Shown piece after piece: positions 1 to 8,420 of a stretch of 33,750 nt of DNA. The DNA comes from Candidatus Kuenenia stuttgartensis. Lineage in GTDB: Bacteria; Planctomycetota; Planctomycetia; Planctomycetales; Planctomycetaceae. Under the pieces are notes generated by a model that saw nothing but the letters and a program-made list of their open reading frames with translations, was not told the origin of the DNA and searched no databases. Position 1 is the first letter of the stretch. Every line of letters starts with the position of its first letter. Made by a program: the position numbers and the translations under genes. The DNA lies in NCBI GenBank assembly GCA_945861865.1, contig CAMAWN010000047.1, forward strand, positions 1-33,750, in the 5' to 3' direction.

Positions 1-32
1 GTTCGCTGACATGCTCGGCACGCTCCGTCGGC

Positions 33-437
33 TCAGCGTCCGACAACAGGTTTTGACCTTGGCCCTCGCAGGACCAGGGTCTCGAAAAATCCAACAACTC
101 CTAGAAAACGCGGTGGCCTTGGCCACCTAAAGTGCAAAAGTCGAACTAACATGCGATTCTTTACATGCTCCGTGGTGTCACAAGAAGGGCAAGTAACGAT
201 CACGCCGCTATCGACCATGCCATGAAGCTTGCCCTCTCCGTGCTGGCCAGCATACCAGACATGTTCGCAGTTGGGACAATTTCTTACGGATGCACCGACC
301 GCTCGCCGACGAATGGTTGGTGTTCGACAATTCCGACCCAGCCAGACATCGGTTGCTTGCGTGTGGGGAATGTGACACAGTGAGGCAGATTTTTGACGCT
401 CCGATTTGGGGCATCTTCGCGAAAGATCCAAGTTCAT
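33..437 (-). CDS. Hypothetical protein with a possible zinc ribbon (weak call)
   Basis: An ATG-started minus-strand frame of 134 codons. Its middle contains two CxxC pairs, CPNC and CPSC, about 24 residues apart, separated by a polar Gly-rich stretch (YAGQHGEGKLHGM). That is the spacing of a small zinc ribbon, and it is the only reason to take the frame seriously. The N-terminal third and the C-terminal 40 residues (rich in Arg, Pro and Phe) look like nothing known and may be non-coding. No convincing ribosome binding site precedes the ATG at 437. The DNA here is less GC-biased than in the genes further right, consistent with decayed or acquired DNA. It could be a real zinc-binding protein, a truncated gene or a chance frame. 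Confidence 0.3.
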   Translation of the reverse strand: MNLDLSRRCPKSERQKSASLCHIPHTQATDVWLGRNCRTPTIRRRAVGASVRNCPNCEHVWYAGQHGEGKLHGMVDSGVIVTCPSCDTTEHVKNRMLVRLLHFRWPRPPRFLGVVGFFETLVLRGPRSKPVVGR

Positions 438-668
438 GATTCAACCAGTGGCACTGCGGCCAGCGGCTTTTTCAGAAGTCGCTCCCGCCGAAGTCAAAGC
501 AGCCTTTCGGCGAGGCATTCGCGAAGCTCGGCTTCCCCGCCGTCGGCTCCGAAAACGGACAGATCATGCACTGGTCACCAGAACGAGTCCTCGCAGAGTT
601 CGCCTCCGAGGTTGATTCAACGAATGCCAATGCCACCAATTGATTGAGCGTGAAGGACCACTCGACTC
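438..668 (+). other. Weakly coding leader with possible frameshifted gene relic
   Basis: No intact gene is convincing between the zinc-ribbon frame and the DUF58 gene. A frame starting with ATG at 436 reads plausible protein at first (MIQPVALRPAAF...), then turns Arg-rich. A second frame, open from 440 to the TGA at 641-643, reads sensible protein in its second half (GFPAVGSENGQIMHWSPERV) but has no start codon. The two halves together would resemble one short gene joined by a frameshift near 500. This is a reading from composition only, with no family recognised. Confidence 0.2.
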
Positions 669-1589
669 GTGAAGACCACACACAAGCATCTGCGTCCCGA
701 AGTCATCTCGCGAGTGGCACGCCTGGAGATTCAGGCACGCCAGATTGTCGAAGGCTTTCTGTCCGGCGGGCATCGCAGTCCGTACTTCGGACAGTCGGTC
801 GAGTTCGTGCAGCATCGCGAGTACGTCCCCGGTGACGACGTGCGGCGCATCGACTGGAAGGTCTGGTCGAAGACGGACAAGGTTTATGTGAAGCTCTATG
901 AGGAAGACACGAACCTGCGGACGACGCTGATCGTGGACCTCAGCGAGTCGATGCGGTTCGGCAGCGGAGCGGCGCACTCGCCGCACGGGCTGGCCACGAA
1001 GTACGACTATGCCTGCACGACGGCGGCGACGCTGGCGCATTTGATGTTGCGACAACAGGACTCGGTCGGGCTGGTTGCGTTCGATGAGGCGATCCGTGCG
1101 CAGGTTCCGCCGCGCAGCAAGCGGACGCATCTCAACGACATCTTGCTGGCCCTGGAAGCCGAGGAGCCGAAGCAGAAGACCGACATCTTCGACGTGCTCC
1201 GCCACGTCGCCGAGGCACAAGGCCGCCGGGGGATGATCGTATTGATTTCCGATCTGCTCGTACCCCGACCGGGATTGTTCCAGGGCTTGAAGCTGCTGCG
1301 GCATCGTGGTCACGACGTGCTCGTGTTTCATGTGCTCGACGACGAAGAGCTGGACTTCAACTTCACGGGCACGACGAAGTTTGAAGGCCTGGAGGAACTC
1401 GGCGACGTGCTGTGTGATCCGCGTGCTCTCCGAGACGGTTACCTGGCCGCGATGCACTCGTACCTGGATGAACTGCGTCACTTCTGTGCACAGCAGACGA
1501 TCGACTACCGCACCATCCGCACCAGCGAGCACATCGACGCCGTGCTGCTGGCCTACATGCACCATCGCATCGGCATGGTTCGGCACTGA
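669..1589 (+). CDS. DUF58 domain-containing protein (vWA-like, MoxR-associated family)
   Basis: This 306-residue protein matches the DUF58 family throughout. The signature R[14 protein letters not shown] lies at residues 50-64, and a von Willebrand A-like strand with a metal-site motif DLSES at 90-94. A later strand ([11 protein letters not shown]) fits the vWA fold. DUF58 proteins usually work with MoxR AAA+ ATPases and BatA-like membrane proteins in envelope or complex-assembly functions that are poorly defined. The start is GTG at 669, with AAGGA at 653-657 as a rather distant ribosome binding site. No MoxR ATPase gene lies directly upstream within the window, which is the usual arrangement, so the partner must be elsewhere or beyond the left edge. 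No signal peptide or membrane segment is present, so it is probably cytoplasmic. Confidence 0.9.
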   Translation: MKTTHKHLRPEVISRVARLEIQARQIVEGFLSGGHRSPYFGQSVEFVQHREYVPGDDVRRIDWKVWSKTDKVYVKLYEEDTNLRTTLIVDLSESMRFGSGAAHSPHGLATKYDYACTTAATLAHLMLRQQDSVGLVAFDEAIRAQVPPRSKRTHLNDILLALEAEEPKQKTDIFDVLRHVAEAQGRRGMIVLISDLLVPRPGLFQGLKLLRHRGHDVLVFHVLDDEELDFNFTGTTKFEGLEELGDVLCDPRALRDGYLAAMHSYLDELRHFCAQQTIDYRTIRTSEHIDAVLLAYMHHRIGMVRH

Positions 1590-1696
1590 GACGCTCGCCG
1601 TTGAGGTCGCGACACACGCTGTCGGCGCGATATCATCCGCCGGGCGGACGGCCACCGAAGCTGCAAACTCATGGACACTCAATCGACGAGACAATC

Positions 1697-4591
1697 ATGC
1701 GCACAAATTTGCCGGCCCTGTTGATTTCGATGGTACTTGCTGCAAGCCCACTTGCTGTCGCCGACGATGCGAAGCCGCAATCTCCCGACTTCAACACGCA
1801 GGTGACACCGATCTTCAAGAAATACTGCAACGGCTGCCACAATGCCGACGAGAAGGAAGGCGGACTGATCCTGGAGTCGTTTGACTCGGCGCTGAAAGGT
1901 GGCAAGCGTGGAGCGGTCATCGTTCCCGGCAAGAGCGATCTCAGCCGGTTGGTGCTGAGTGTCGAGAAGAAGGTCAAACCGGTGATGCCGCCGGAAGGGA
2001 ATGAGGGGCCGAAGGCCGACGAGATCGCGATTCTTAAAGCGTGGATCGACACCGGGGCGAAAGGGCCGAGCGGAAAGGCTCCCGATCCGACGTTGCTCGT
2101 CACTCCGAAGATTGCGACCAAAGGGCAGGTGCGGCAGCCGATTCAGACGCTCGCGTGGTCGCGCGATGGACAGCAGGTGGCAGTTGCTCGGCAAGGTGGC
2201 GTGGAAGCATTTTTGGGAAATGCAGCCCTCACCCTCGCCCTCTCCCCAAAAGAGAGGGGACCGGACAAATCCTTTCGGCAGTTGTCTGGTTTGCGTGGCG
2301 TGATGAACGATGTCGGCTTCTCGGCGGACGCGAGCATGATTTTCGTCGCGGCGGGTGAACCGGGTGTCTTTGGTGAAGTGCGATTCTTTAAGACGTTCGA
2401 CGGTTCGCTGATTCGGACGATTCAAGGACATCGCGATGCGATCTACGCGGCCGAGTTGAGTCCCGATGGCAAACTGCTCGCGACGGGCAGCTACGATCAA
2501 AAAGTGAAGCTCTGGAATGTCGAGACCGGCGCGGAAGTGCGAACTCTGCACGGCCACAACGACGCGGTGTACGACGTCGCGTTTCATCCCAGCGGCCACA
2601 TCCTGGCGAGTGCATCGGGCGACCGCACCGTGAAGCTGTGGAACGTCGCGACCGGCGAACGGCTCGACACGCTCAATCAGCCGGAGAAAGAACAGTACGC
2701 AGTCGCGTTCAGCCTCGACGGCAAGCGGATTGTCGCGGGCGGTGCCGACAAACGGATTCGCGTCTGGGACATCACGGCCGGCGGCAAGGAGGGGACAAAC
2801 CCGATCGCTTTCGCGCGGTACGCGCACGAAGGAAGCATTCTCAAACTCGTCTTCTCGCCGGACGGAAAGATGCTGGTCTCTTCGGCCGAGGATCGCCGCA
2901 TCAAGTTGTGGGAGACGCAGTCGTTCACGCAACTCAAAGTTTTGGCGACTCAGCCCGACTGGCCGCAGGCGCTGGCGATCTCGCCGGACAGTGGCCTGCT
3001 GCTGGTCGGTCGCCTGGATGGATCATTGCAGTCGTACCCGATCGCGAACGCCGGCGCGGGACTCGTCGCCTCGACGCCGCTGACGGGCGATCCGATTCCA
3101 CCACTCGCCAGCGAATCGGCTCCGATGCAGACCGTCGACGAGGCCGAGCCAAACGATGCGTTCGCTCAGGCTCAAGCGATCTCGCTGCCGACGACCGTCA
3201 ACGGCAAGTTTGTGGCGGCGGGCGATCGTGACCTCTTCCGTTTCGAGGCCAAAGCGGGACAAGTCTGGATACTCGAAACGAATGCGGCTCGCAACAAATC
3301 GCTCGCCGACACGAAACTGGAAGTGCTGTCTCCCGACGGCCGGCCAGTTCAACGACTCGTGCTGCAAGCGGTTCGCGAGACGTACAACGAGTTCCGACCG
3401 ATTGATTCCAATGGGCCCGATATGCGTCTGAAGAACTGGGAAGAGATGGACCTCAACCAATTTTTGTACATCGGCGGCGAAGTGCTGAAGACTTTCCGAA
3501 TGCCGCAAGGCCCGGACTCCGGAATGCAAATGTACGCCAACGGCGGCAAGCGGATCGACTACTTCGACACGAGCGCCACCGTCCACGCGCTCGACGAAAT
3601 TTGCTACATCGTCGAGCCGTATCCCGTCGGCACGAAGTTGATCGACAACGGCCTGCCGGTCTTCCCGCTGAACTACGAAAACGACGACGACGGCGAACGA
3701 AAGCTCGGCAACGACAGCCGGCTGCGATTCACGGTTCCGGCCGACGGAACGTACCTCGTCAAAGTCACCGACACACGCGACTTCGGCGGCGACAAGCACG
3801 ACTACTCACTGATCGTGCGATCTCCAAAGCCCGACTTCACTCCGTCGCTCGCCGGAGGCAAAGACGCGACCGTCGCCGCCAGCAGCGGCACGCGAGTCAC
3901 TTTCCAGATCGAACGCTCTGACGGCTTCGATGGCGACGTCCGCTTCGATGTTGCGGGGCTGCCCGAAGGTTTTTCGATATCGACTCCGACCGTTATTGAA
4001 GCCGGACACCAACAAGCTCGCGCGGTCTTGAGCACCTCGCTGGACGCCAAAGAAAAAACTCCACCGAAGGAAGCTTGGGCGAACGTGAAGATCACTGCGA
4101 CGGCGACCATCCACGGACAAGCCGTCACGAAAGAGGCCGGTACGCTCGGCGAGATCAAGCTCGCGGACAAGCCGAAGTTCGCCGTCTTCCTCAAGCCCGA
4201 CCAACAGCCGCTCAAGGCCGAGGAAAACAAATCCACTCCACCCGCCGACTCGCCGGCGAAATCGGATGACATTCCAGAACTGGTCATCGCTCCGGGTACG
4301 ACCATCACGGCGATGCTGCGAATTGAGCGAGCCGACAAGTTCAACAACGAACTACGCTTCGATATCGACAACTTGCCGCACGGCGTCATCGTGGACAACA
4401 TCGGCCTCAGCGGCGTGATGATTCGGCAGGGTGAGACGGAACGCCAAATCTTCCTTACGGCCTCAAGCTGGGTGCCGGAGTCGACTCGCCTGATCTACGG
4501 CATCTCACAGCAAGAAGGGAATCAAGCGTCCAAGCCGGTGCGATTGACCGTCCGCAAACCGGGGCAGGTCGCACGAGCCAACACGAACTAA
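1697..4591 (+). CDS. Secreted cytochrome c / WD40 repeat / PPC-like domain protein
   Basis: A 964-residue exported protein of a type abundant in planctomycetes. Residues 1-22 are a signal peptide ending in VADD. A planctomycete cytochrome c (PSCyt1) domain follows, with heme motif CNGCH at 44-48. About six or seven WD40 repeats span roughly 130-460, with recurring SPDGK and VKLWNV motifs. At about 478-560 is a segment starting AEPNDAFAQAQ, typical of bacterial pre-peptidase C-terminal domains, and two further beta-rich segments precede the C-terminus. The electron partner and substrate are unknown. An upstream in-frame TTG at 1601 would add 32 residues ahead of the signal peptide, so ATG 1697 is preferred. 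A palindromic repeat is inserted in frame in the first WD40 repeat (2225-2263). The stop overlaps the convergent small gene on the other strand. Confidence 0.9.
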   Translation: MRTNLPALLISMVLAASPLAVADDAKPQSPDFNTQVTPIFKKYCNGCHNADEKEGGLILESFDSALKGGKRGAVIVPGKSDLSRLVLSVEKKVKPVMPPEGNEGPKADEIAILKAWIDTGAKGPSGKAPDPTLLVTPKIATKGQVRQPIQTLAWSRDGQQVAVARQGGVEAFLGNAALTLALSPKERGPDKSFRQLSGLRGVMNDVGFSADASMIFVAAGEPGVFGEVRFFKTFDGSLIRTIQGHRDAIYAAELSPDGKLLATGSYDQKVKLWNVETGAEVRTLHGHNDAVYDVAFHPSGHILASASGDRTVKLWNVATGERLDTLNQPEKEQYAVAFSLDGKRIVAGGADKRIRVWDITAGGKEGTNPIAFARYAHEGSILKLVFSPDGKMLVSSAEDRRIKLWETQSFTQLKVLATQPDWPQALAISPDSGLLLVGRLDGSLQSYPIANAGAGLVASTPLTGDPIPPLASESAPMQTVDEAEPNDAFAQAQAISLPTTVNGKFVAAGDRDLFRFEAKAGQVWILETNAARNKSLADTKLEVLSPDGRPVQRLVLQAVRETYNEFRPIDSNGPDMRLKNWEEMDLNQFLYIGGEVLKTFRMPQGPDSGMQMYANGGKRIDYFDTSATVHALDEICYIVEPYPVGTKLIDNGLPVFPLNYENDDDGERKLGNDSRLRFTVPADGTYLVKVTDTRDFGGDKHDYSLIVRSPKPDFTPSLAGGKDATVAASSGTRVTFQIERSDGFDGDVRFDVAGLPEGFSISTPTVIEAGHQQARAVLSTSLDAKEKTPPKEAWANVKITATATIHGQAVTKEAGTLGEIKLADKPKFAVFLKPDQQPLKAEENKSTPPADSPAKSDDIPELVIAPGTTITAMLRIERADKFNNELRFDIDNLPHGVIVDNIGLSGVMIRQGETERQIFLTASSWVPESTRLIYGISQQEGNQASKPVRLTVRKPGQVARANTN
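2225..2263. repeat. In-frame palindromic repeat inside the WD40 gene
   Basis: A tract beginning CCCTCACCCTCGCCCTCT contains a hairpin: CCCTCT (2238-2243) pairs with AGAGGG (2253-2258) around a CCCCAAAAG loop. It is read as ALTLALSPKERGP at about residues 177-189 of the host protein, replacing the short linker that WD40 proteins of this family normally have before RQLSGLRG. The peptide has nothing in common with a WD40 blade. From memory, closely similar CCCTCACCC...CTCTCCC...GAGAGGGGA elements are dispersed in many planctomycete and some proteobacterial genomes; this could not be checked here. Confidence 0.7.
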
Positions 4592-4788
4592 TGACCGCGC
4601 AGAATCTCCAGATAGGTCCAGGTCGCGGCGGTCGACATCGCGATCAGCGTGTAAACGAACAACACCGAAAGCATCTTGCAGATTTGTCGGCCAGCCAATT
4701 GATCGTCGGCGACAAACCCGGCCAACTCGCTCTTGTCGAAAAGTTCTTCAGTGGCGGCGGCGGACTCATGAGCGTGAGAATCGGACAT
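4588..4788 (-). CDS. Small single-span membrane protein, conserved function unknown
   Basis: A 66-residue frame with an acidic, His-containing N-terminus (MSDSHAHESAAATEE) and one hydrophobic segment near the C-terminus (MLSVLFVYTLIAMSTAATW), so probably an inner-membrane protein with one helix. GGAG lies eight bases before the ATG at 4788, a good ribosome binding site. The TAG stop overlaps the stop of the convergent WD40 gene by three bases, so the two transcripts run into each other. The next gene on the plus strand starts 160 bp away, giving a short divergent promoter region. No family is recognised. The well-placed ribosome site and clean single helix make it more credible than a chance frame. 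Confidence 0.6.
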   Translation of the reverse strand: MSDSHAHESAAATEELFDKSELAGFVADDQLAGRQICKMLSVLFVYTLIAMSTAATWTYLEILRGH

Positions 4789-4948
4789 CGAATTGGCTCC
4801 GAAAGCGGCAGTGATAGAATGCGTGGCAACTGGCCCGTCGGGTGAAACCCCAAGCTTGATTCGAGCGGGATTCTGAGGAAATCATGAGGGGCTGTCGAGT
4901 TCACTCGCTAAGTTTCTCGGTCAATTTGGTTCGCGAGAGGTGTCTGCC

Positions 4949-5248
4949 ATGCCGTTGTACGAATACGTGATCTTGAACGACGATGGCTCCCACGGGGAGA
5001 CCTTCGAGGTCTTGCAACGAATCGCCGATCCGCCGCTGAAGAAGCACCCGCAGACCGGCCAGAAGGTCCAAAAAATCATGGCCGCACCGAGCGTCAAGAA
5101 GAAATACTCCGGCGGCCCGATTACCGGCGACATCAGCAACAAGAGCCTCGAACGCCAAGGCTTCACAAAGTATCAGAAGTCCAAAACCGGAACCTACGAA
5201 AAGGTGCTCGGCACGGGACCGGACCTCATCAAGCGAGATGCCGAATAA
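4949..5248 (+). CDS. FmdB-like protein lacking the zinc-ribbon cysteines
   Basis: A 99-residue protein whose start MPLYEY and following TFEVLQRIADPPLKKHPQTGQKVQKIMAAPSV align by eye with the FmdB/CxxC_CxxC_SSSS family. In that family two CxxC pairs form a zinc ribbon. Here both pairs are gone: NDDG stands where the first should be and HPQTG where the second should be, and the protein has no cysteine at all. The ATG at 4949 is preferred over GTG 4940 because GAGAGG (4935-4940) sits eight bases upstream and the family begins exactly at MPLYEY. The C-terminal half is Lys- and Gly-rich and probably flexible. The DUF1549/DUF1553 gene starts 11 bp after its stop, so the two are probably cotranscribed. 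Function unknown. Confidence 0.75.
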   Translation: MPLYEYVILNDDGSHGETFEVLQRIADPPLKKHPQTGQKVQKIMAAPSVKKKYSGGPITGDISNKSLERQGFTKYQKSKTGTYEKVLGTGPDLIKRDAE

Positions 5249-5259
5249 TCGGAAGCGAG

Positions 5260-8076
5260 ATGACCATGCTCAGGGCGAGTCGAACCACCTGGCTATTGTT
5301 GATCGCGGCGACGGCCTTCGTGGCAGCGAATCATTCACGACAGGTGCTCGCCGCCGACGCCGTCGATTATGCGACAAAAGTCAAACCGATCTTGGCGGCT
5401 CGTTGTTTTCGGTGTCACGCAGCCGCAAAACAGGAAGGCCGCTTGCGATTGGACACGGCAGCGGCCATCCGCACCGGCGGTGAGAACGGAGCCGCGATTG
5501 TCCCCGGCAAGTCCGATGGCAGCTTGTTGCTGAAACGAATTCGAGCCGCAGACGACTCGGAACGCATGCCACCGGAAGGCGATCGCCTCACGGCGGAGCA
5601 GATTGAACTCCTGCAACATTGGATCGAGTCCGGTGCGCTCGCGCCCGCCGACGAGATTCCCCAGAAAGATCCGAAAGCTCATTGGGCATTCCAGCCACCT
5701 CGCCGACCGGCCATTCCGAAGAGCGCGGCCGCGCGAGCGGGACGGAATCCCATCGACCAATTTCTCTCGGTGACGAGAACGACGAAGGGACTCGTCCCGC
5801 TGCCGTCGGCCTCAAGGGCGGTCCTGCTGCGTCGCGTCTTTGTCGATTTGATTGGCATCCCGCCGACAGCGAATGAGTTGCGTGAGTTCTTGGCGGATGA
5901 ATCCCCCGACGCCTACGAGAAGCTCGTCGAACGATTGCTGACCGATTTCAGGTACGGCGAACGCTGGGGGCGGCACTGGATGGATGTCTGGCGGTACAGC
6001 GATTGGGACGGGTATGCCGCCGAAGTTCGCGAGAGCAAGCCGCACATCTGGCGCTGGCGAGATTGGATTGTCGAGTCGCTGAACTCCGACAAGCCATACG
6101 ACCGAATGCTCATCGAAATGTTGGCGGCGGACGAAGTCGCGCCGGATGATCCCGATGCGCTGCGAGCCACCGGGTTCCTCGTGCGGCATTGGTTCCGACA
6201 CAACCGAAACGTCTGGCTCGACAACGCCGTCGAACACACCGGCAAGGCGTTTCTCGGTCTGACGTTCAATTGCGCGAAGTGCCACGATCACATGTACGAC
6301 CCGTTGTCGCAGCCAGAGTATTTCCAGTTGCGAGCCTTCTTCGAACCGTATGACGTCCGCACGGATCGACTGCCTGGCGAGCCAGACCGCGACAAACTCG
6401 GCCTCGTCCGAGTGTTCGATGCGAACGCCGCGCAACCGACCTTCTTGTTCGCGCGCGGTGACGAAGCTCAGCCGATCAAAGACAAACCGCTCCCCCCTGC
6501 CCTGCCGAGCCTGTTCAACATTCCGACCGACATCCAACCGGTCGCGCTGCCGATCAAGGCGTCCTATCCCGGTCTGCAATCGTTCGTCCAAGATGAAGAG
6601 CGGCAAAAAGCTCGGCAACAGTTGGCTCAGGCGGAGCAAAACCTCGCGGCGGCGCGCACGAAATTGGCCGACGCCGAGAAACAAGCTGAGGCCGCGATCA
6701 AGTCTGATCCCGCTCAAGTCGAACCGGAGGCGCAGCTCGCCGAAGCACGGCGGGCGCTCCGCCAAGCCGAACGGCTGCAACATTCTGAACTGGCCAACGT
6801 TCGTTTTATCGATGCCGTGATCGCGGCGGACTCGGCCAAATTCGGAACACCTCCCGCCGACGACGCGAAACAAAAGGAGCTGGCTCACGCCGCCTCGCGT
6901 GCTGAACGCGAACAGGCACTCGCTTTGTCGGAAGTCCAACTCGGCAGCGCTGAGCAAACTCTCGCCAAAGCCAAACTGTCCGCGAAACCGGACGATGCGA
7001 AGACTCAAAAGGCCGTCACCGATGCGGAGGCCGAGTTGACGAAGAAGCAGCAAGCCCGCGACGCGGCGGCAAAAGCCCTCGAAACGGTCAGCGATCAGTA
7101 CAAAGGGCTGAGCGAGAACTATCCGACGACCAGCACCGGCCGGCGTTCGACGCTCGCAAAGTGGATCGCATCGCGCGACAACCCGCTGACGGCTCGTGTG
7201 GCCGTCAATCATATTTGGATGCGGCATTTCGGGACGCCGCAGGTCGCCAGCGTGTTCGACTTCGGCATCAACGGCAAATCCCCAACTCACCCGGAACTGT
7301 TCGATTGGCTCGCCGTCGAGTTCATGGAATCCGGATGGGATCAAAGACACCTGCATCGGCTGATTGTCCTGAGCGACGCTTATCGGCTCGCGTCTTCGGC
7401 ACCGGAGACGAGCGAATTAACCCAACAGAATTCCGCCATCGACCCGGAGAATCTGACGCTGTGGCGATTCAACCCGCGGCGGCTCGAAGCCGAAGCGGTG
7501 CGGGACGCGACGCTGCACGTCGCCGGCTCGTTGGAACATCAGCCGGGCGGTCCCGATCTCGATCCGAACCTCGGCCTGACGAGCGGTCGCCGCACCTTGT
7601 ACTTCCGCAACAGCAAGGAAAAACGGATGACGTTCACATCGTTGTTCGATGGCCCAAACGTTTCCGAGTGTTACCGCCGCTCGGAGAGCATCGCTCCGCA
7701 ACAAGCACTCGCGATGGCCAACAGCGGACTGACGCTCGCTCAGTCGCGTATCCTGGCTGGCAAACTGGCCGAGTGTGCTTTGAGCGAATCGCGAAACTCC
7801 GACCGTGTCTGGCTGAACTCGTCTCCTGGCCGGCGGGCCTTCGTGTCGCTTGCCTTCGAGCATCTGCTGAACCGACAGCCGACCGACGCCGAACTGATCG
7901 AATGCGAGACTTTCCTCGGACAGCAATCACAGTCGCACGCCGAAGCCGGTAAGCTCACGCCGTTCAAAACATCGACGGCCAGCAACGTCCCCCCATCAGC
8001 CGATGCAACTCAACGAGCACGCGAGAATCTGATTCATGTGTTGCTCAACCATCACGAGTTCGTGACGGTGCGTTGA
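5260..8076 (+). CDS. PSCyt1-DUF1549-DUF1553 secreted planctomycete protein
   Basis: A 938-residue exported protein of the planctomycete DUF1549/DUF1553 family. A signal peptide occupies residues 1-32 (hydrophobic core TWLLLIAATAFVAA, cleavage near VLAAD). The PSCyt1 cytochrome c domain has heme motif CFRCH at 49-53. DUF1549 covers about 155-365 and holds a second heme-like motif CAKCH at 338-342, followed by DHMYDPLSQ. A coiled coil rich in Ala, Gln, Lys and Glu spans about 440-620. DUF1553 follows from about 625 (LAKWIASRDNPLTARVAVN) to about 880. The role is unproven, but these proteins often sit beside sulfatases or DUF1501 proteins, neither of which is here. ATG 5260 is used; ATG 5266 in the same frame is an equal alternative. 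The preceding FmdB-like gene is 11 bp upstream. Confidence 0.92.
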   Translation: MTMLRASRTTWLLLIAATAFVAANHSRQVLAADAVDYATKVKPILAARCFRCHAAAKQEGRLRLDTAAAIRTGGENGAAIVPGKSDGSLLLKRIRAADDSERMPPEGDRLTAEQIELLQHWIESGALAPADEIPQKDPKAHWAFQPPRRPAIPKSAAARAGRNPIDQFLSVTRTTKGLVPLPSASRAVLLRRVFVDLIGIPPTANELREFLADESPDAYEKLVERLLTDFRYGERWGRHWMDVWRYSDWDGYAAEVRESKPHIWRWRDWIVESLNSDKPYDRMLIEMLAADEVAPDDPDALRATGFLVRHWFRHNRNVWLDNAVEHTGKAFLGLTFNCAKCHDHMYDPLSQPEYFQLRAFFEPYDVRTDRLPGEPDRDKLGLVRVFDANAAQPTFLFARGDEAQPIKDKPLPPALPSLFNIPTDIQPVALPIKASYPGLQSFVQDEERQKARQQLAQAEQNLAAARTKLADAEKQAEAAIKSDPAQVEPEAQLAEARRALRQAERLQHSELANVRFIDAVIAADSAKFGTPPADDAKQKELAHAASRAEREQALALSEVQLGSAEQTLAKAKLSAKPDDAKTQKAVTDAEAELTKKQQARDAAAKALETVSDQYKGLSENYPTTSTGRRSTLAKWIASRDNPLTARVAVNHIWMRHFGTPQVASVFDFGINGKSPTHPELFDWLAVEFMESGWDQRHLHRLIVLSDAYRLASSAPETSELTQQNSAIDPENLTLWRFNPRRLEAEAVRDATLHVAGSLEHQPGGPDLDPNLGLTSGRRTLYFRNSKEKRMTFTSLFDGPNVSECYRRSESIAPQQALAMANSGLTLAQSRILAGKLAECALSESRNSDRVWLNSSPGRRAFVSLAFEHLLNRQPTDAELIECETFLGQQSQSHAEAGKLTPFKTSTASNVPPSADATQRARENLIHVLLNHHEFVTVR

Positions 8077-8078
8077 AA

Positions 8079-8159
8079 GTAGGTCAGCCTTTTCGGTCTG
8101 ACACGAACGGCGATCGGTGCTGTTTGCCAATTCGGGTCAGACCGGAAAGCCTGGCCTAC
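8079..8159. repeat. Long palindromic intergenic repeat
   Basis: Arms 8079-8107 and 8131-8159 form an imperfect inverted repeat. The outer 24 positions (GTAGGTCAGCCTTTTCGGTC and on) match at 21 of 24 after reverse complementing, and the rest pairs through CGAA. It starts two bases after the TGA of the DUF1549/DUF1553 gene, so it could form the 3' end hairpin of that transcript. There is no T-run, so it is not a classical terminator. Confidence 0.75.
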
Positions 8160-8420
8160 GATGCGTCTCGCGAATTTTGCCGAAGTCGAATTGACACGAT
8201 TTCGCAATTCGGTCTATCAATCGTCCGCTTGCTCGGCCGCACGGCAAAACAAGCATCCCTTCTCGTGCCTCCCCTCCGCCCATTCCGGGCCACTCCCTTC
8301 CGCAGCGTCGCGAACTTCGCCCCACTGCATCCTGTCTGAATCCGCCCTTCCCCTCCTTGAGTCAGCTTCTTGCATCCCCTCGTGACGGCATTCGTCCGTC
8401 AGAACCCCCGTCTGACTTTC
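8160..8420. other. Intergenic region before the regulator gene
   Basis: Pyrimidine-rich in its right half (many CCCTTC/CCCCTCC tracts). No convincing gene, promoter hexamers or terminator can be named. It presumably carries the promoter of the regulator/flagellar block. A TTG at 8370 would extend the regulator by 17 residues into this region, but the extension looks non-coding. Confidence 0.4.

Noticed and set aside
564-1694. 376-codon minus-strand frame
   Set aside because: Opposite the DUF58 gene; Val/Arg/His-rich shadow.
5812-7356. 514-codon minus-strand frame
   Set aside because: Lies wholly opposite the DUF1549/DUF1553 gene, which has clear domains; Arg-rich shadow.
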